A DNA stretch of 63,047 nucleotides from an uncultured Bacteroidia bacterium (GTDB taxonomy: Bacteria > Bacteroidota > Bacteroidia > Bacteroidales > UBA932), in the NCBI GenBank assembly GCA_902797435.1, contig CADBSV010000005.1, positions 1-63,047 of the forward strand. Reading direction: 5' to 3'. This document shows positions 35,045 through 43,877 of the stretch, piece by piece. Each line of letters starts with the position of its first letter. Position 1 is the first letter of the stretch. A model generated the notes under the pieces. It was not told the origin of the DNA. It searched no databases and saw nothing but the letters and a program-made list of their open reading frames with translations. Position numbers and translations under genes: made by a program.

Positions 35045-36316
35045 CTACAAATGTAGTAAAATTTCCTTTACGCCTGCGTCCCATGGGGCTGCGCAGAGCT
35101 TTATACGTGAGGGAAGAGCTCTGCCGCAGGCTTCGCTGAGTTCGCAGGGAAGATTGAGGACTACCTCGGCGGGAGTATCGCTGAAATTGCACAGTACCAC
35201 CCAGGCTGAGTCTTCGCAGTACCGGACAAAAGCGCTGTGGAGCGAAGGATCGAATCCGCCGGCGCTTCCATTGCAGTAGCATAAATCCCAGTTCGGAAGG
35301 GCCTGGATTCTGGATGCGAGACGCAGGATGCTCCTGTATTTTTTCAGTACGGGGTTGCCTGCATGCGGCAGAGCTGTGTTCTGGAGGCTTGCGATGCGGA
35401 CGTAGTTGAAAATCGATGTCCTTCCGTCGGAGGCTTCGGAAGCGGTTTCGCCGAGTTCCTGCCCTGCGTAAATCATAAAGGAGGCCTTGTTGAAAAGCGC
35501 ACCGTAGGCAAGGGCGGCGTATCCTTTTTGGGGAGAACCGGCAAAGCACCTGCTGGCAAGGCGCTGCTCGTCGTGATTTTCAAGAAAATTCAGCATCCCT
35601 TCCTGCATATCCCCCAGCCACTGCCAGTTTGCAGTCAGCTCCCGGGGAGTTCTTCTCCCCTCGATGATTCCCCTGGAGATATCGTAAAAGCCGGATTTGT
35701 CGTACAGGAGGTCGAATCCCGTTTCCTTCAGAAGAGGGCGGTAATTGGCTTTGTCATAGGCTTCCGCTATGAAAAGGAAGCCCGGATATTCCCTTCGGAC
35801 TTCGCTTATGAGGTAGCGGAGGACTTCTTTCGGAACGAGTTCCACCATGTCGCAGCGAAACCCGTCAACTCCAAGTCCAGCCCAGAAAAGGGCTATGCGT
35901 CGCATCCCTTCCCATGCTTCAGGATTGGAATAGTCTATTTTACGTGTATCCGTCCAGTCGTAATCGCACCAAGGCAGGGTGGGAACATCTGTGCAGTCGG
36001 GGCTGACATGGTTTGGAACAAGGTCCGTTATTACCTTGAAACCTGCTTTGTGACAGCGTTTTACAAGTGCTGCAAATTCATCTGTGCGCTTCTCGGGATT
36101 GTCTGCAAGATAGGGGTTTACGTCAAAATACGACGATATCGAATAAGGCGAACCAGGGTCGCCCTTTACATAATCCTTTCCGCTTGAATGCCTTGGAATA
36201 CCGGTGAACCAGATGGTATCGACTCCAAGCGAAGAGAGGTATTTGAAAGCAGGGGTCTTCCAGTCGGAAAAACGTCCGCTGCCCCATAGCCTTGGAAGCA
36301 CCTGATAGATTATCAT
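35045..36316 (-). CDS. GH13 alpha-amylase family enzyme, cytoplasmic
   Basis: A 423-residue glycoside hydrolase family 13 protein with all four conserved regions: DLVPNHV, GFRCDMVEL (nucleophile Asp156), FIAEAY (acid/base Glu185) and FLENHDEQR (Asp249). No signal peptide is seen, so it should act on intracellular alpha-glucans or oligosaccharides. The C-terminal beta domain is short. It lacks the calcium-site and starch-binding extensions of secreted SusG-type amylases. It overlaps trmH by 4 nt and precedes tamL by 3 nt. Substrate and product cannot be told from sequence. Confidence 0.9.
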   Translation of the reverse strand: MIIYQVLPRLWGSGRFSDWKTPAFKYLSSLGVDTIWFTGIPRHSSGKDYVKGDPGSPYSISSYFDVNPYLADNPEKRTDEFAALVKRCHKAGFKVITDLVPNHVSPDCTDVPTLPWCDYDWTDTRKIDYSNPEAWEGMRRIALFWAGLGVDGFRCDMVELVPKEVLRYLISEVRREYPGFLFIAEAYDKANYRPLLKETGFDLLYDKSGFYDISRGIIEGRRTPRELTANWQWLGDMQEGMLNFLENHDEQRLASRCFAGSPQKGYAALAYGALFNKASFMIYAGQELGETASEASDGRTSIFNYVRIASLQNTALPHAGNPVLKKYRSILRLASRIQALPNWDLCYCNGSAGGFDPSLHSAFVRYCEDSAWVVLCNFSDTPAEVVLNLPCELSEACGRALPSRIKLCAAPWDAGVKEILLHL

Positions 36317-37014
36317 CTGCTGCGGAATTCTGATACTGTTACCGCCGTGGCGACGGCAACGTTAAGCGACTCGGCATGCGCGCCCTTTGCAAAACTGGGT
36401 ATCGTAAGCCGCCTGGTAACCTTTGCGGCTACTGCGGAACTGACACCCTCCGACTCGTTGCCCATTATTATGAGGCCTTTTGACGGCAGGGCGCAGGAGT
36501 AGATGTCGTCTCCATCGAGAAAAGTCCCAAAGACTTCCATTCCGTTTGAAGTAAAACTTTCGCAAACGGATGTCAAGTCGCAGTAAACAGGCCTTTTACG
36601 AAATATAGTACCCATACTTGCCTGAATGACCTTCGGATTGTACACCTCGACTGTATCTGCAGAAGCGTACACTGTGTCGATGCCGAACCAGTCGGCTATG
36701 CGGAGGATGGTTCCGAGGTTGCCGGGATCCCTGATGGAATCGAGGGCAAGGCAGAGTCCGGAGGGTTCCGGCGGGACGGGCGCATCCCTTTTTTCGACGA
36801 CTGCGAGTACCGGCGGCGGCGTGTTCAGGGCTGAGATCCTCGACATGACCGCCTCCCCCACTTCGTCCTTGCGTATTATGCGTACTACACGCATGTCGGA
36901 GGAGAGGGCTTCCTTGACCATTTTCTCTCCTTCGACTACAAACAAACCAAAGGAGTCCCGGTATTTCTTTTCCCGGAGACTCCTTATGGTCTTGATATCA
37001 GTGGAATTCAGCAA
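36313..37014 (-). CDS. TrmH/SpoU-family RNA 2'-O-methyltransferase
   Basis: A 233-residue SPOUT methyltransferase. The three SpoU motifs are present: motif 1 in DSIRDPGNLGTILRIADWFG, motif 2 in LIIMGNESEGVS, motif 3 in IPSFAKGAHAESLNVAVATA, which forms the SAM-binding trefoil knot. The N-terminal part (FVVEGEKMVKEAL) is the substrate-binding extension seen in RlmB/TsnR-like members. It methylates a ribose in rRNA or tRNA; which one is not readable. It overlaps the GH13 gene by 4 nt and follows the YegP-like gene by two bases. Confidence 0.9.
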   Translation of the reverse strand: MLNSTDIKTIRSLREKKYRDSFGLFVVEGEKMVKEALSSDMRVVRIIRKDEVGEAVMSRISALNTPPPVLAVVEKRDAPVPPEPSGLCLALDSIRDPGNLGTILRIADWFGIDTVYASADTVEVYNPKVIQASMGTIFRKRPVYCDLTSVCESFTSNGMEVFGTFLDGDDIYSCALPSKGLIIMGNESEGVSSAVAAKVTRRLTIPSFAKGAHAESLNVAVATAVTVSEFRSR

Positions 37015-37016
37015 GA

Positions 37017-37343
37017 CTATTCCTCTACGACGGGTGCTTCGGGAGCATTTGCCTTTACGGAAGCAATGCCCTTCTTGAGGGTAGCGAGCGAAGAATACAT
37101 CTGGCTGGAGCCGATAACCTGCTTGTTGGCGGCGATGAGATTGAAGAAAGGCTTGCCGTTCTTTGCAGTTTCGATCACGAACTTTTCGTCGTCGGAAGCG
37201 TTCTTCTTCACGGATTCGATTCCGTTCAGGCAGGAGCTCTTCTGCTTGTAGGCTTCACTTACGAGGATGACCTGGCCGTTGGAGGCCTTGAGGTTGAACT
37301 GGAACTGGCCGTCTTTGCGGACCTTAACGATAAATTTACCCAT
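37017..37343 (-). CDS. YegP family protein (DUF1508 duplicated)
   Basis: A 108-residue protein built from two DUF1508 repeats, about 1-50 (KFIVKVRKDGQFQFNLKAS, GQVILVSEAY) and 52-100 (KFVIETAKNGKPFFNLIAAN, QVIGSSQMYSS), followed by a short acidic tail. YegP-type proteins are small, abundant and uncharacterised; each repeat is a beta-hairpin-rich unit. No signal peptide. It lies 27 bases after the phosphofructokinase gene and 2 bases before trmH in the same transcript. Confidence 0.88.
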   Translation of the reverse strand: MGKFIVKVRKDGQFQFNLKASNGQVILVSEAYKQKSSCLNGIESVKKNASDDEKFVIETAKNGKPFFNLIAANKQVIGSSQMYSSLATLKKGIASVKANAPEAPVVEE

Positions 37344-37370
37344 TTTGTTTATTTGATTGGTGAATGATGA

Positions 37371-38603
37371 TTATTTCCAATTGAGAATCTTGAGGAAGTC
37401 GTATTCCTGCGGTGCCGGAACATACTTGCCTGCGGCTTCATAGTCCTCGGGACCGATGAAGTGGCAGATGTAACGGTAATAGTTCTGTGCGAGTCCGCCC
37501 TGGATTTCGACGCGGCGCGGCGGAATCTTGCCCTCCTCGTTCTGGAGGTCCTTCAGGTAGAGGGGATGAGGATTGCCCTGCGGGTCGATGTAAACCATGC
37601 AGCCGGTCTCGCCCTTCTTAAAGAGGTCGTAAACTCCCATTGCGAGTTCCGAGCAGTAGCCGAGGTCGTAGGCGATGGGGTCCTGGCAGCGGACATCGTA
37701 TCCGATTTCCACCGGACGGGTCTTTATCTTGAGACCGATGCGGCTGAACTCCTTGTCGAGGATGTCGTTGAACAGGACGGCCTTGCTGACCTTGCCGAGT
37801 TCGGGATGGCCGTGCTCATCGTAAGTCATGTTGACGCCTGCCGCCTTGATTTCTTCGGGGTCGAGATCGTGGAAGACGCCTTCTGCGATGATGACCGCGC
37901 CATAATTGATTCCCAGCAGTTTGCGCTTGATGATGGCGGAAATGGCGAGCTTGACTATCTTGTCGAGAGTGATTTCGGTGTTGCCGAACATTTCGGGGAT
38001 GATGGTCATCGGGGCGTGGATGGCTTCGCCGATGCCGAGGGCGAGGTGCCCTGCGCTGCGACCCATGGCGCTCACCAGCAACCAGTTGCCTGAAGTGCGG
38101 GCGTCTTCGTAAATGGTGCGCGCAAGATGTGCGCCTTCGTCGCGGGCGGAGTTGAACCCGAATGTGGGGGCGTTGCCCGGAAGCGGAAGGTCGTTGTCTA
38201 TTGTTTTGGGAACGTGGATATTGGCGATGGGATAGTGCTTTTCCGAGAGGAACTTGGCGATCCGGTTGGCGGTGGAGGCCGTATCGTCGCCGCCGACGGT
38301 AACGAGGAGCTTGATGTTGTTCTCGGTAAAGAGGTTCAGGTTGAAATTCTTCTCGAAGTCTTCCGCCGTGGGTTTGAAGCGGCTCATGCGCAGATAACTG
38401 CCTCCCCTGTTGAAGAAGTAGTCGGCCACTTTGAATCCGAGGTCTTCAGTTTCGGGGTTTTTGGAGAAGAGGCCGCTGTATCCGCCGTGCAGGCCGATAA
38501 CCCTGTAGCCTTTGAATAAGAATGTCTTTGCAATGGTGAAAACGACGGTGTTCATGCCCGGAGCCGGGCCGCCGCCGCAGAGGATAATGATAGAGTCTTT
38601 CAT
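37371..38603 (-). CDS. pfp: Phosphofructokinase, pyrophosphate-dependent type
   Basis: A 410-residue phosphofructokinase that converts fructose 6-phosphate to the 1,6-bisphosphate. Two diagnostic positions point to pyrophosphate rather than ATP as donor: GGDDT (Asp107, where ATP enzymes have GGDGS) and KTIDND (Lys133, where ATP enzymes have GTIDND). The catalytic TIDND aspartate is intact. PPi enzymes are reversible and can serve in both glycolysis and gluconeogenesis. It heads a seven-gene minus-strand run and has a -7 element, TAAATTTG, at 38636-38643. Divergent from ligA. Confidence 0.9.
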   Translation of the reverse strand: MKDSIIILCGGGPAPGMNTVVFTIAKTFLFKGYRVIGLHGGYSGLFSKNPETEDLGFKVADYFFNRGGSYLRMSRFKPTAEDFEKNFNLNLFTENNIKLLVTVGGDDTASTANRIAKFLSEKHYPIANIHVPKTIDNDLPLPGNAPTFGFNSARDEGAHLARTIYEDARTSGNWLLVSAMGRSAGHLALGIGEAIHAPMTIIPEMFGNTEITLDKIVKLAISAIIKRKLLGINYGAVIIAEGVFHDLDPEEIKAAGVNMTYDEHGHPELGKVSKAVLFNDILDKEFSRIGLKIKTRPVEIGYDVRCQDPIAYDLGYCSELAMGVYDLFKKGETGCMVYIDPQGNPHPLYLKDLQNEEGKIPPRRVEIQGGLAQNYYRYICHFIGPEDYEAAGKYVPAPQEYDFLKILNWK

Positions 38604-38635
38604 TTGAAGGGTTGTTTGTTTCTTCTAAAACCTTA

Positions 38636-38643
38636 CAAATTTA
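38636..38643 (-). promoter_or_regulatory. -7 element of the pfp run
   Basis: TAAATTTG on the minus strand, 32 bases before the pfp ATG. No clear TTTG box at the right distance. Confidence 0.45.
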
Positions 38644-38690
38644 GTAAAAATACCTCAATCTCCATTATGGTGATTGAAGAGATTTTTTGT

Positions 38691-38698
38691 TATTTTTG
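38691..38698 (+). promoter_or_regulatory. -7 element of ligA
   Basis: TATTTTTG on the plus strand, eight bases before the ATG at 38707, so the ligA leader would be only a few nucleotides. -33 box unclear. Confidence 0.45.
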
Positions 38699-38706
38699 TA
38701 TTTTGT

Positions 38707-40779
38707 ATGGAAAAAGCAGCGGCAAAGGCCAGAATTGATGAATTGAGCGGGATCCTGATGGAGAACAGCCGGCGTTATTATGTCGACAATGCCCCCACCA
38801 TGTCCGACTACGAATTCGACATGCTGATGCACGAATTGGAGCGTCTCGAGGAGCAGTGGCCAGAGTTCAAAGAACCGGACTCCCCCACCCAGAGGGTAGG
38901 AAGCGATCTTCAGAAAGGCTTTGTTCAGCGGCCCCACCGTTATCCCATGCTGTCGCTTGCAAATACTTATTCCATTTCCGAGGTGGAGGATTTCGCCGTC
39001 AGGGCGGAACGGTCCCTTGGATCCGGTTTTTCGTACTGCTGCGAGCTCAAGTTCGACGGCACTGCCATCTGCCTGACATACCGTGACGGAAAACTCTACC
39101 GTGCACTCACCCGCGGCGACGGCGTCAAGGGAGACGACGTAACCGAAAACGCCAGGCGCATCGGCGGTCTTCCACAGATTCTCCATGGGGACTATCCGAA
39201 AGACTTCGAAATAAGGGGCGAAGTCCTCATGCCCTATGATGCGTTCGACGCATTGAACCGCGAACGCCTCGACGCCGAAGAACCTCCTTTTGCAAATCCG
39301 CGCAACGCCGCTTCCGGTTCCCTCAAGCTTTCGGATCCCGAAGAGGTGGCCCGTCGCGGCCTTATATGCACGCTGTATCATATCCCCGCGCAGAGCGGAC
39401 TCGACTTTGCAAGCCACGATGAGGCGATGAAAGCCGCCCGGAGCTGGGGGCTTCCCGTCTCTGAGCATCGGAGCATCGCCCGTTCGATAGGAGAAATCAA
39501 GGAATACATAGACTACTGGGACAGGCAGCGCAAATTTCTGCCGTTCGCAACCGACGGAATCGTCATCAAGATAAACGAGATGGAGTATCAGCGCGCGCTT
39601 GGCTATACCGCAAAGGTTCCGCGCTGGGCCGTGGCGTACAAATTCAAGGCCGAGCAGGCCCTCACGCCAATCCTCTCCATTGATTATCAGGTAGGGCGCA
39701 CAGGCGCCGTGACGCCGGTGGCAAATCTCAGGCCGGTGCAGCTCAGCGGCACGATTGTGAAAAGGGCTACTCTTGTCAATGCCGGCCAGATGGAGGCCCT
39801 TGACATTCACGAAGGCGACTGGGTATATGTAGAGAAGGGCGGGGAGATTATCCCCAAGATAACCGGAGTGGAACCTTCCAAACGTAGTGCAGGCGCCGCA
39901 AAGCCGGTATTCCCCTCCGTCTGCCCCGACTGCGGAACTCCCCTTGTCCGTGAAGAGGACGAGGCCAAGTGGTTTTGCCCAAACAGCGACGGCTGCCCTA
40001 TGCAGATAAAGGGAGAACTGCTTCATTTCGCCGGCAGGAAGGCTATGAACATCCTTGCGGGGGAAGCTACGGTTGAACAGCTTTTCAGCATGGGATATGT
40101 CCGCACTCCGGCCGACCTTTACGACCTTACCCTCAGCCAGCTGCTTACTCTCGAAGGATGGAAGGAAAAGAGCGCCAGGCGTTTCCGTGCAAGCCTCGAG
40201 GCATCCCTCGACGTGCCTTTCGACAGGGTGCTCTTCGCCCTGGGAATACGTTTCGTGGGCGAAACCACGGCAAAGCAGATAGCCGAGCACTTCGGCAATA
40301 TAGGAGCCATAGCGGCTGCTTCACGGGAAGAACTGCTGTCGGTGCCTGACGTGGGCGAAGTAATAGCTGACAGCATTCTGGACTGGTTTGCGGACGAAAG
40401 GCACGGCATCGAGATTCAAAGGCTTGAGGCTCACGGGCTTCGTTTCTCCATGGGAACCAGGGCCGCCGGGCTGTCATCCGCCCTGGAGGGCAAGACGATA
40501 GTCGTTTCCGGAGTCTTCAGCGTTTCAAGGGACGAAATGAAAGCGCTGATAGGGCGTCACGGAGGAAAGAATTCCGGGAGCGTCAGCGGAAAGACTTCAT
40601 TCCTGCTCGCCGGAGCAAATCCAGGGCCCGAAAAGATCCGCAAATGTGAAGAACTCGGGGTTCCCGTCATGAGCGAGGAGGAGTTCAGGGCCCTTCTTCC
40701 CGAAACAGCATCCGCTCCAGAGGCGGAAGCTGGCAGCGTAAAGCCCTCTTTATTTGACGATGAACCTACACTATTCTGA
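38707..40779 (+). CDS. ligA: NAD-dependent DNA ligase
   Basis: A 690-residue LigA that seals nicks using NAD. The adenylated lysine is Lys115 in CELKFDGTA, and the NMN-binding Ia domain precedes it (YYVDNAPTMSDYEFD). The OB domain has QVGRTGAVTPVANL, and a Cys4 zinc finger follows (CPDCGTPL then CPNSDGC). Helix-hairpin-helix repeats (about 480-580) and a C-terminal BRCT domain (about 600-675, LEGKTIVVSGVFS) complete the usual set. I start at the ATG at 38707, after the promoter element, not at an earlier in-frame ATG at 38674. First gene of a plus-strand run; yihY starts 2 bases after the stop. Confidence 0.97.
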   Translation: MEKAAAKARIDELSGILMENSRRYYVDNAPTMSDYEFDMLMHELERLEEQWPEFKEPDSPTQRVGSDLQKGFVQRPHRYPMLSLANTYSISEVEDFAVRAERSLGSGFSYCCELKFDGTAICLTYRDGKLYRALTRGDGVKGDDVTENARRIGGLPQILHGDYPKDFEIRGEVLMPYDAFDALNRERLDAEEPPFANPRNAASGSLKLSDPEEVARRGLICTLYHIPAQSGLDFASHDEAMKAARSWGLPVSEHRSIARSIGEIKEYIDYWDRQRKFLPFATDGIVIKINEMEYQRALGYTAKVPRWAVAYKFKAEQALTPILSIDYQVGRTGAVTPVANLRPVQLSGTIVKRATLVNAGQMEALDIHEGDWVYVEKGGEIIPKITGVEPSKRSAGAAKPVFPSVCPDCGTPLVREEDEAKWFCPNSDGCPMQIKGELLHFAGRKAMNILAGEATVEQLFSMGYVRTPADLYDLTLSQLLTLEGWKEKSARRFRASLEASLDVPFDRVLFALGIRFVGETTAKQIAEHFGNIGAIAAASREELLSVPDVGEVIADSILDWFADERHGIEIQRLEAHGLRFSMGTRAAGLSSALEGKTIVVSGVFSVSRDEMKALIGRHGGKNSGSVSGKTSFLLAGANPGPEKIRKCEELGVPVMSEEEFRALLPETASAPEAEAGSVKPSLFDDEPTLF

Positions 40780-40781
40780 TT

Positions 40782-41723
40782 ATGGTAAAGGACAAGCGGG
40801 CGTTCAGATTCACTGATCTGTTTTCAGACAGGCTGTGGTCCATCGACACGGGGCTCCTGAGCACGGCCTGGCGGCGTACGGTTCGTTTTACGCGGATAGT
40901 GCGCTATACCTTCGACAAGTTCGCCGAGAACCGGATGGGCTTCCAGTGCGTCTCGCTAAGCTATTTTGTCACCCTTGCAATCGTTCCGATGCTCGCTTTC
41001 ATATTCGCCGTTTCTGGCGGACTCGGGCTCAAGGACATGGTGACTGGCTTCCTGCACGAAATGATGCCCTCGGCGTTCCTTTATACGGATGTCCTGGTGG
41101 AAAAGGCTGGAAACATCATCGATGTTGCGAAGTCCGGTCCCGTAGGGGTGGTTTCGGCACTGATGTTCCTCTGGACTATCATCTGGCTGATGTTCCAGAC
41201 CGAGCGGGTATTCAACAACGTATGGGGCATCAGGAAAATACCCCGCAGTATCTTCAAGCGTTTCGGCTTTTATTTCGGCCTTCTGCTGATGATTCCGTTC
41301 CTGGTGATCGTTTTCAGCTACGGCATTGCCCTGGCTACCAATGCCACGCGCCTCATCGGACTCGACACCGAGCAGTGGCATTTCTTTGCGAAACTCATCA
41401 GCTGGCTGGTCCTCTATGCCTTCAGCGCCTTTACGTTCTCGGCCATGTACAAGTATATCCCCGCCGTCAAGGTGGAGTACCGCCATGCGCTCAAGGCAGC
41501 GCTCTTCGATGCGCTCGTATTCGTGGTGTTCCAATACCTTTACCTCGAAACCCAGGCTTTCGTGGGGAGGCTCAATGCGGTTTACGGAGTTCTTGCCGCC
41601 GTGCCGCTTTTCCTGATATGGCTTAATTTCAGCTGGCAGATCATAATATATGGTGCAGAGCTCACGCGGGCGCTGCAGGAAGTGGACAAGGTAAATCTTC
41701 CCGACTGGGAATCCGAAAAATGA
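40782..41723 (+). CDS. YihY/BrkB family inner-membrane protein
   Basis: A 313-residue membrane protein of the YihY/BrkB (formerly RNase BN) family. About six transmembrane helices are visible, around 60-80, 115-135, 160-190, 200-225, 235-260 and 270-295. The family feature SLSYFVTLAIVPMLAFIFA occurs after the first amphipathic region and LIWLNFSWQIIIYGAELT near the end. The function of the family is not settled; transport and envelope roles have been suggested. The gene is 2 bases after ligA and overlaps relA/spoT by 4 nt. Confidence 0.9.
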   Translation: MVKDKRAFRFTDLFSDRLWSIDTGLLSTAWRRTVRFTRIVRYTFDKFAENRMGFQCVSLSYFVTLAIVPMLAFIFAVSGGLGLKDMVTGFLHEMMPSAFLYTDVLVEKAGNIIDVAKSGPVGVVSALMFLWTIIWLMFQTERVFNNVWGIRKIPRSIFKRFGFYFGLLLMIPFLVIVFSYGIALATNATRLIGLDTEQWHFFAKLISWLVLYAFSAFTFSAMYKYIPAVKVEYRHALKAALFDALVFVVFQYLYLETQAFVGRLNAVYGVLAAVPLFLIWLNFSWQIIIYGAELTRALQEVDKVNLPDWESEK

Positions 41724-43876
41724 GTTTTTCCAAATTTAGCATAAAGGATTATACCGCTATCAAGAAAGCGTGGCAGGCTCTCGAGGCTCCGGCCAGAAAG
41801 CGATGCCGCACCCCCGAGGAATTCGAAGTGGTGCAGAGAGCCTTCGATTTCGCAAACCGCGCCCACCGGCATGTGCGCCGCCGTTCCGGAGAGCCGTACA
41901 TCCTGCATCCCATCGAGGTGGCCGGCATAGTCGTGAGCGATATCGGACTCGGTTACAAGAGTATTTCAGCGGCTCTTCTTCACGATGTGGTGGAGGATAC
42001 GGATTATTCGGTCGAAGACATAAGGGTGCAGTTCGGAGACAAGATCGCCTCGCTGGTGGAGGGCCTTACAAAGATAAAGACGGTGCTCGACAATGAGGAC
42101 AGGCGAGGAGGCATGATAAGCGAGAGCATCCAGGCTGAAAACCTAAAGCGGATTCTGCTTACGCTTAACGACGATGTCCGCGTGGTGCTCATCAAACTTG
42201 CCGACAGGCTGCACAACTGCCGCACCATAGAGTTCATGCCGGAGCACAAGCGCGACAAGATCCTCTCGGAGACCATGTTCATCTTCATCCCTCTCGCCCA
42301 CAGGCTCGGCCTTTACGGAGTGAAATCCGAGATGGAGAATATATGGCTCCGCTACAAGGAGCCGGAAGCCTACAGGGAGATTTCGGAACGGATAAACCGC
42401 AACGTCGCCCTCCGCGACCGCGAGATAGACGCCTTCATCGCCCCGATCGAAGGGGCTCTCAAGCAGGCCGACATATCATTCGAAATAAAGAAGCGCATAA
42501 AGAGCCCCTATTCCATCTGGTTCAAGATGCAGACAAAGCATGTCCCCTTCGACCAGATATACGACCTCTATGCCGTCCGCATCATCTATAATCCCGGAAC
42601 GGCATCGCTCGAGGCCGAAAAAGCGCAGGCTTTTATAATCTATTCCACCCTGTCGGGCCTGTACGGTCAGCAGCAGAACCGCTATCGCGACTGGATCAAC
42701 AGCCCCAAGGCGAACGGCTACGAGGCTCTCCACTGCACTCTTATGAGCCGTTCCGGCTTCTGGGTGGAGGTGCAGATACGCTCAAAGCGCATGGATGACA
42801 TTGCGGAAAGGGGTATTGCGGCCCACTGGGCTTACAAGAAAGACGGTTACATTTCCGAGAATGACTCGAACATGGACCGCTGGCTCGCGAAAGTGCAGCG
42901 CATCCTCTCGAGCGAAGACGTCAATGCCCTCGAACTGCTGGACATCATCCATCACGACCTGGTTACCACCGACATCGTGGTTTTTACTCCGAAGGGAGAG
43001 CAGCGAAGCATTCAGGCAGGGGCTACGGTCCTTGATTTTGCCTATGCCATTCACAGCCACATAGGCAATTCGGCAATCGCCGCCAAGGTGAACATGCGTC
43101 TCGCTCCCCTGTCGCAGGTTCTCAAGTCCGGCGACCAGGTGGAAATCATCACTGCGCAGTCGGGCCGCCCGAAACTTGAATGGCTGCAGTTTCTCCAGAC
43201 CAGACATGCCCGCAATGCGGTTCTCGACTGGTTCAAGGGCGACCGGGATTCCCTCATACGGAACGGAAAGAATATCTACCGGGAACGCATCGCAGCCCTC
43301 GGTGCACCGGATAATCTGGACACCCTTAAACTGCTTCTGGAAAGTTCCCAGCTCAACGACCAGGCGGAGTTGTTCTTCCGTATCGGAGTCGGTCTCATAG
43401 GTCCGGAGGTCTTCCAGAAAGTTTTCGGCCACGGCATCCCGGTAAAGTCGCTCAGGAACGGCCGCTACCTGATGGCGGACTGCTGCAATCCCATTCCGGG
43501 AGATCCCGTTATCGGATTCAAAACCTCGGACGGGACTATCCTCATCCACAAGAAAAGCTGTCCCATCGCGGAAAGCATGGCCAGCAAGCACGGCGACCTG
43601 GTGGTTGCGGTGCCTGACATCGACATGGAGGTGCCGGAGTTCACCGTCCGGATATCGATAAAGGGTATTGACCGGATAGGCCTTCTGAACGATATAACCC
43701 AGGCCATCTCCGTGGGTATGGGCCTGAACATGACGAAACTGAGCCTTGGCAGCCAGGACGGAGTATTCGACGGATATATCGAGATGCGGGTGCGGGACCG
43801 CAGGGAACTCGAGTCCATGTTATCTTCATTGAAAAAAATCGACGGCATCTCCGATGTGGTCCGAACCGACATTTGA
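41720..43876 (+). CDS. Bifunctional (p)ppGpp synthetase/hydrolase (RelA/SpoT)
   Basis: A 718-residue long RSH protein controlling the stringent response. The HD hydrolase domain is intact (YILHPIEVAGIV, LLHDVVEDTDYS). The synthetase domain has KSPYSIWFKM, YDLYAVRII, NGYEALHCTLM and the basic EVQIRSKRMDDIAERGIAAH. TGS (VFTPKGEQRSIQAGATVLDF) and a C-terminal ACT domain follow for ribosome sensing. With both catalytic domains complete it should make and degrade (p)ppGpp, like Rel of other Bacteroidota. It overlaps yihY by 4 nt; a lipoprotein gene begins one base after its stop. Confidence 0.95.
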   Translation: MSFSKFSIKDYTAIKKAWQALEAPARKRCRTPEEFEVVQRAFDFANRAHRHVRRRSGEPYILHPIEVAGIVVSDIGLGYKSISAALLHDVVEDTDYSVEDIRVQFGDKIASLVEGLTKIKTVLDNEDRRGGMISESIQAENLKRILLTLNDDVRVVLIKLADRLHNCRTIEFMPEHKRDKILSETMFIFIPLAHRLGLYGVKSEMENIWLRYKEPEAYREISERINRNVALRDREIDAFIAPIEGALKQADISFEIKKRIKSPYSIWFKMQTKHVPFDQIYDLYAVRIIYNPGTASLEAEKAQAFIIYSTLSGLYGQQQNRYRDWINSPKANGYEALHCTLMSRSGFWVEVQIRSKRMDDIAERGIAAHWAYKKDGYISENDSNMDRWLAKVQRILSSEDVNALELLDIIHHDLVTTDIVVFTPKGEQRSIQAGATVLDFAYAIHSHIGNSAIAAKVNMRLAPLSQVLKSGDQVEIITAQSGRPKLEWLQFLQTRHARNAVLDWFKGDRDSLIRNGKNIYRERIAALGAPDNLDTLKLLLESSQLNDQAELFFRIGVGLIGPEVFQKVFGHGIPVKSLRNGRYLMADCCNPIPGDPVIGFKTSDGTILIHKKSCPIAESMASKHGDLVVAVPDIDMEVPEFTVRISIKGIDRIGLLNDITQAISVGMGLNMTKLSLGSQDGVFDGYIEMRVRDRRELESMLSSLKKIDGISDVVRTDI

Positions 43877-43877
43877 T

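Noticed and set aside
38665-40290. A 541-codon open frame antisense to ligA
   Set aside because: It lies wholly opposite an intact ligA with all motifs; the sequence has no recognisable domain and reflects codon bias of the sense gene.
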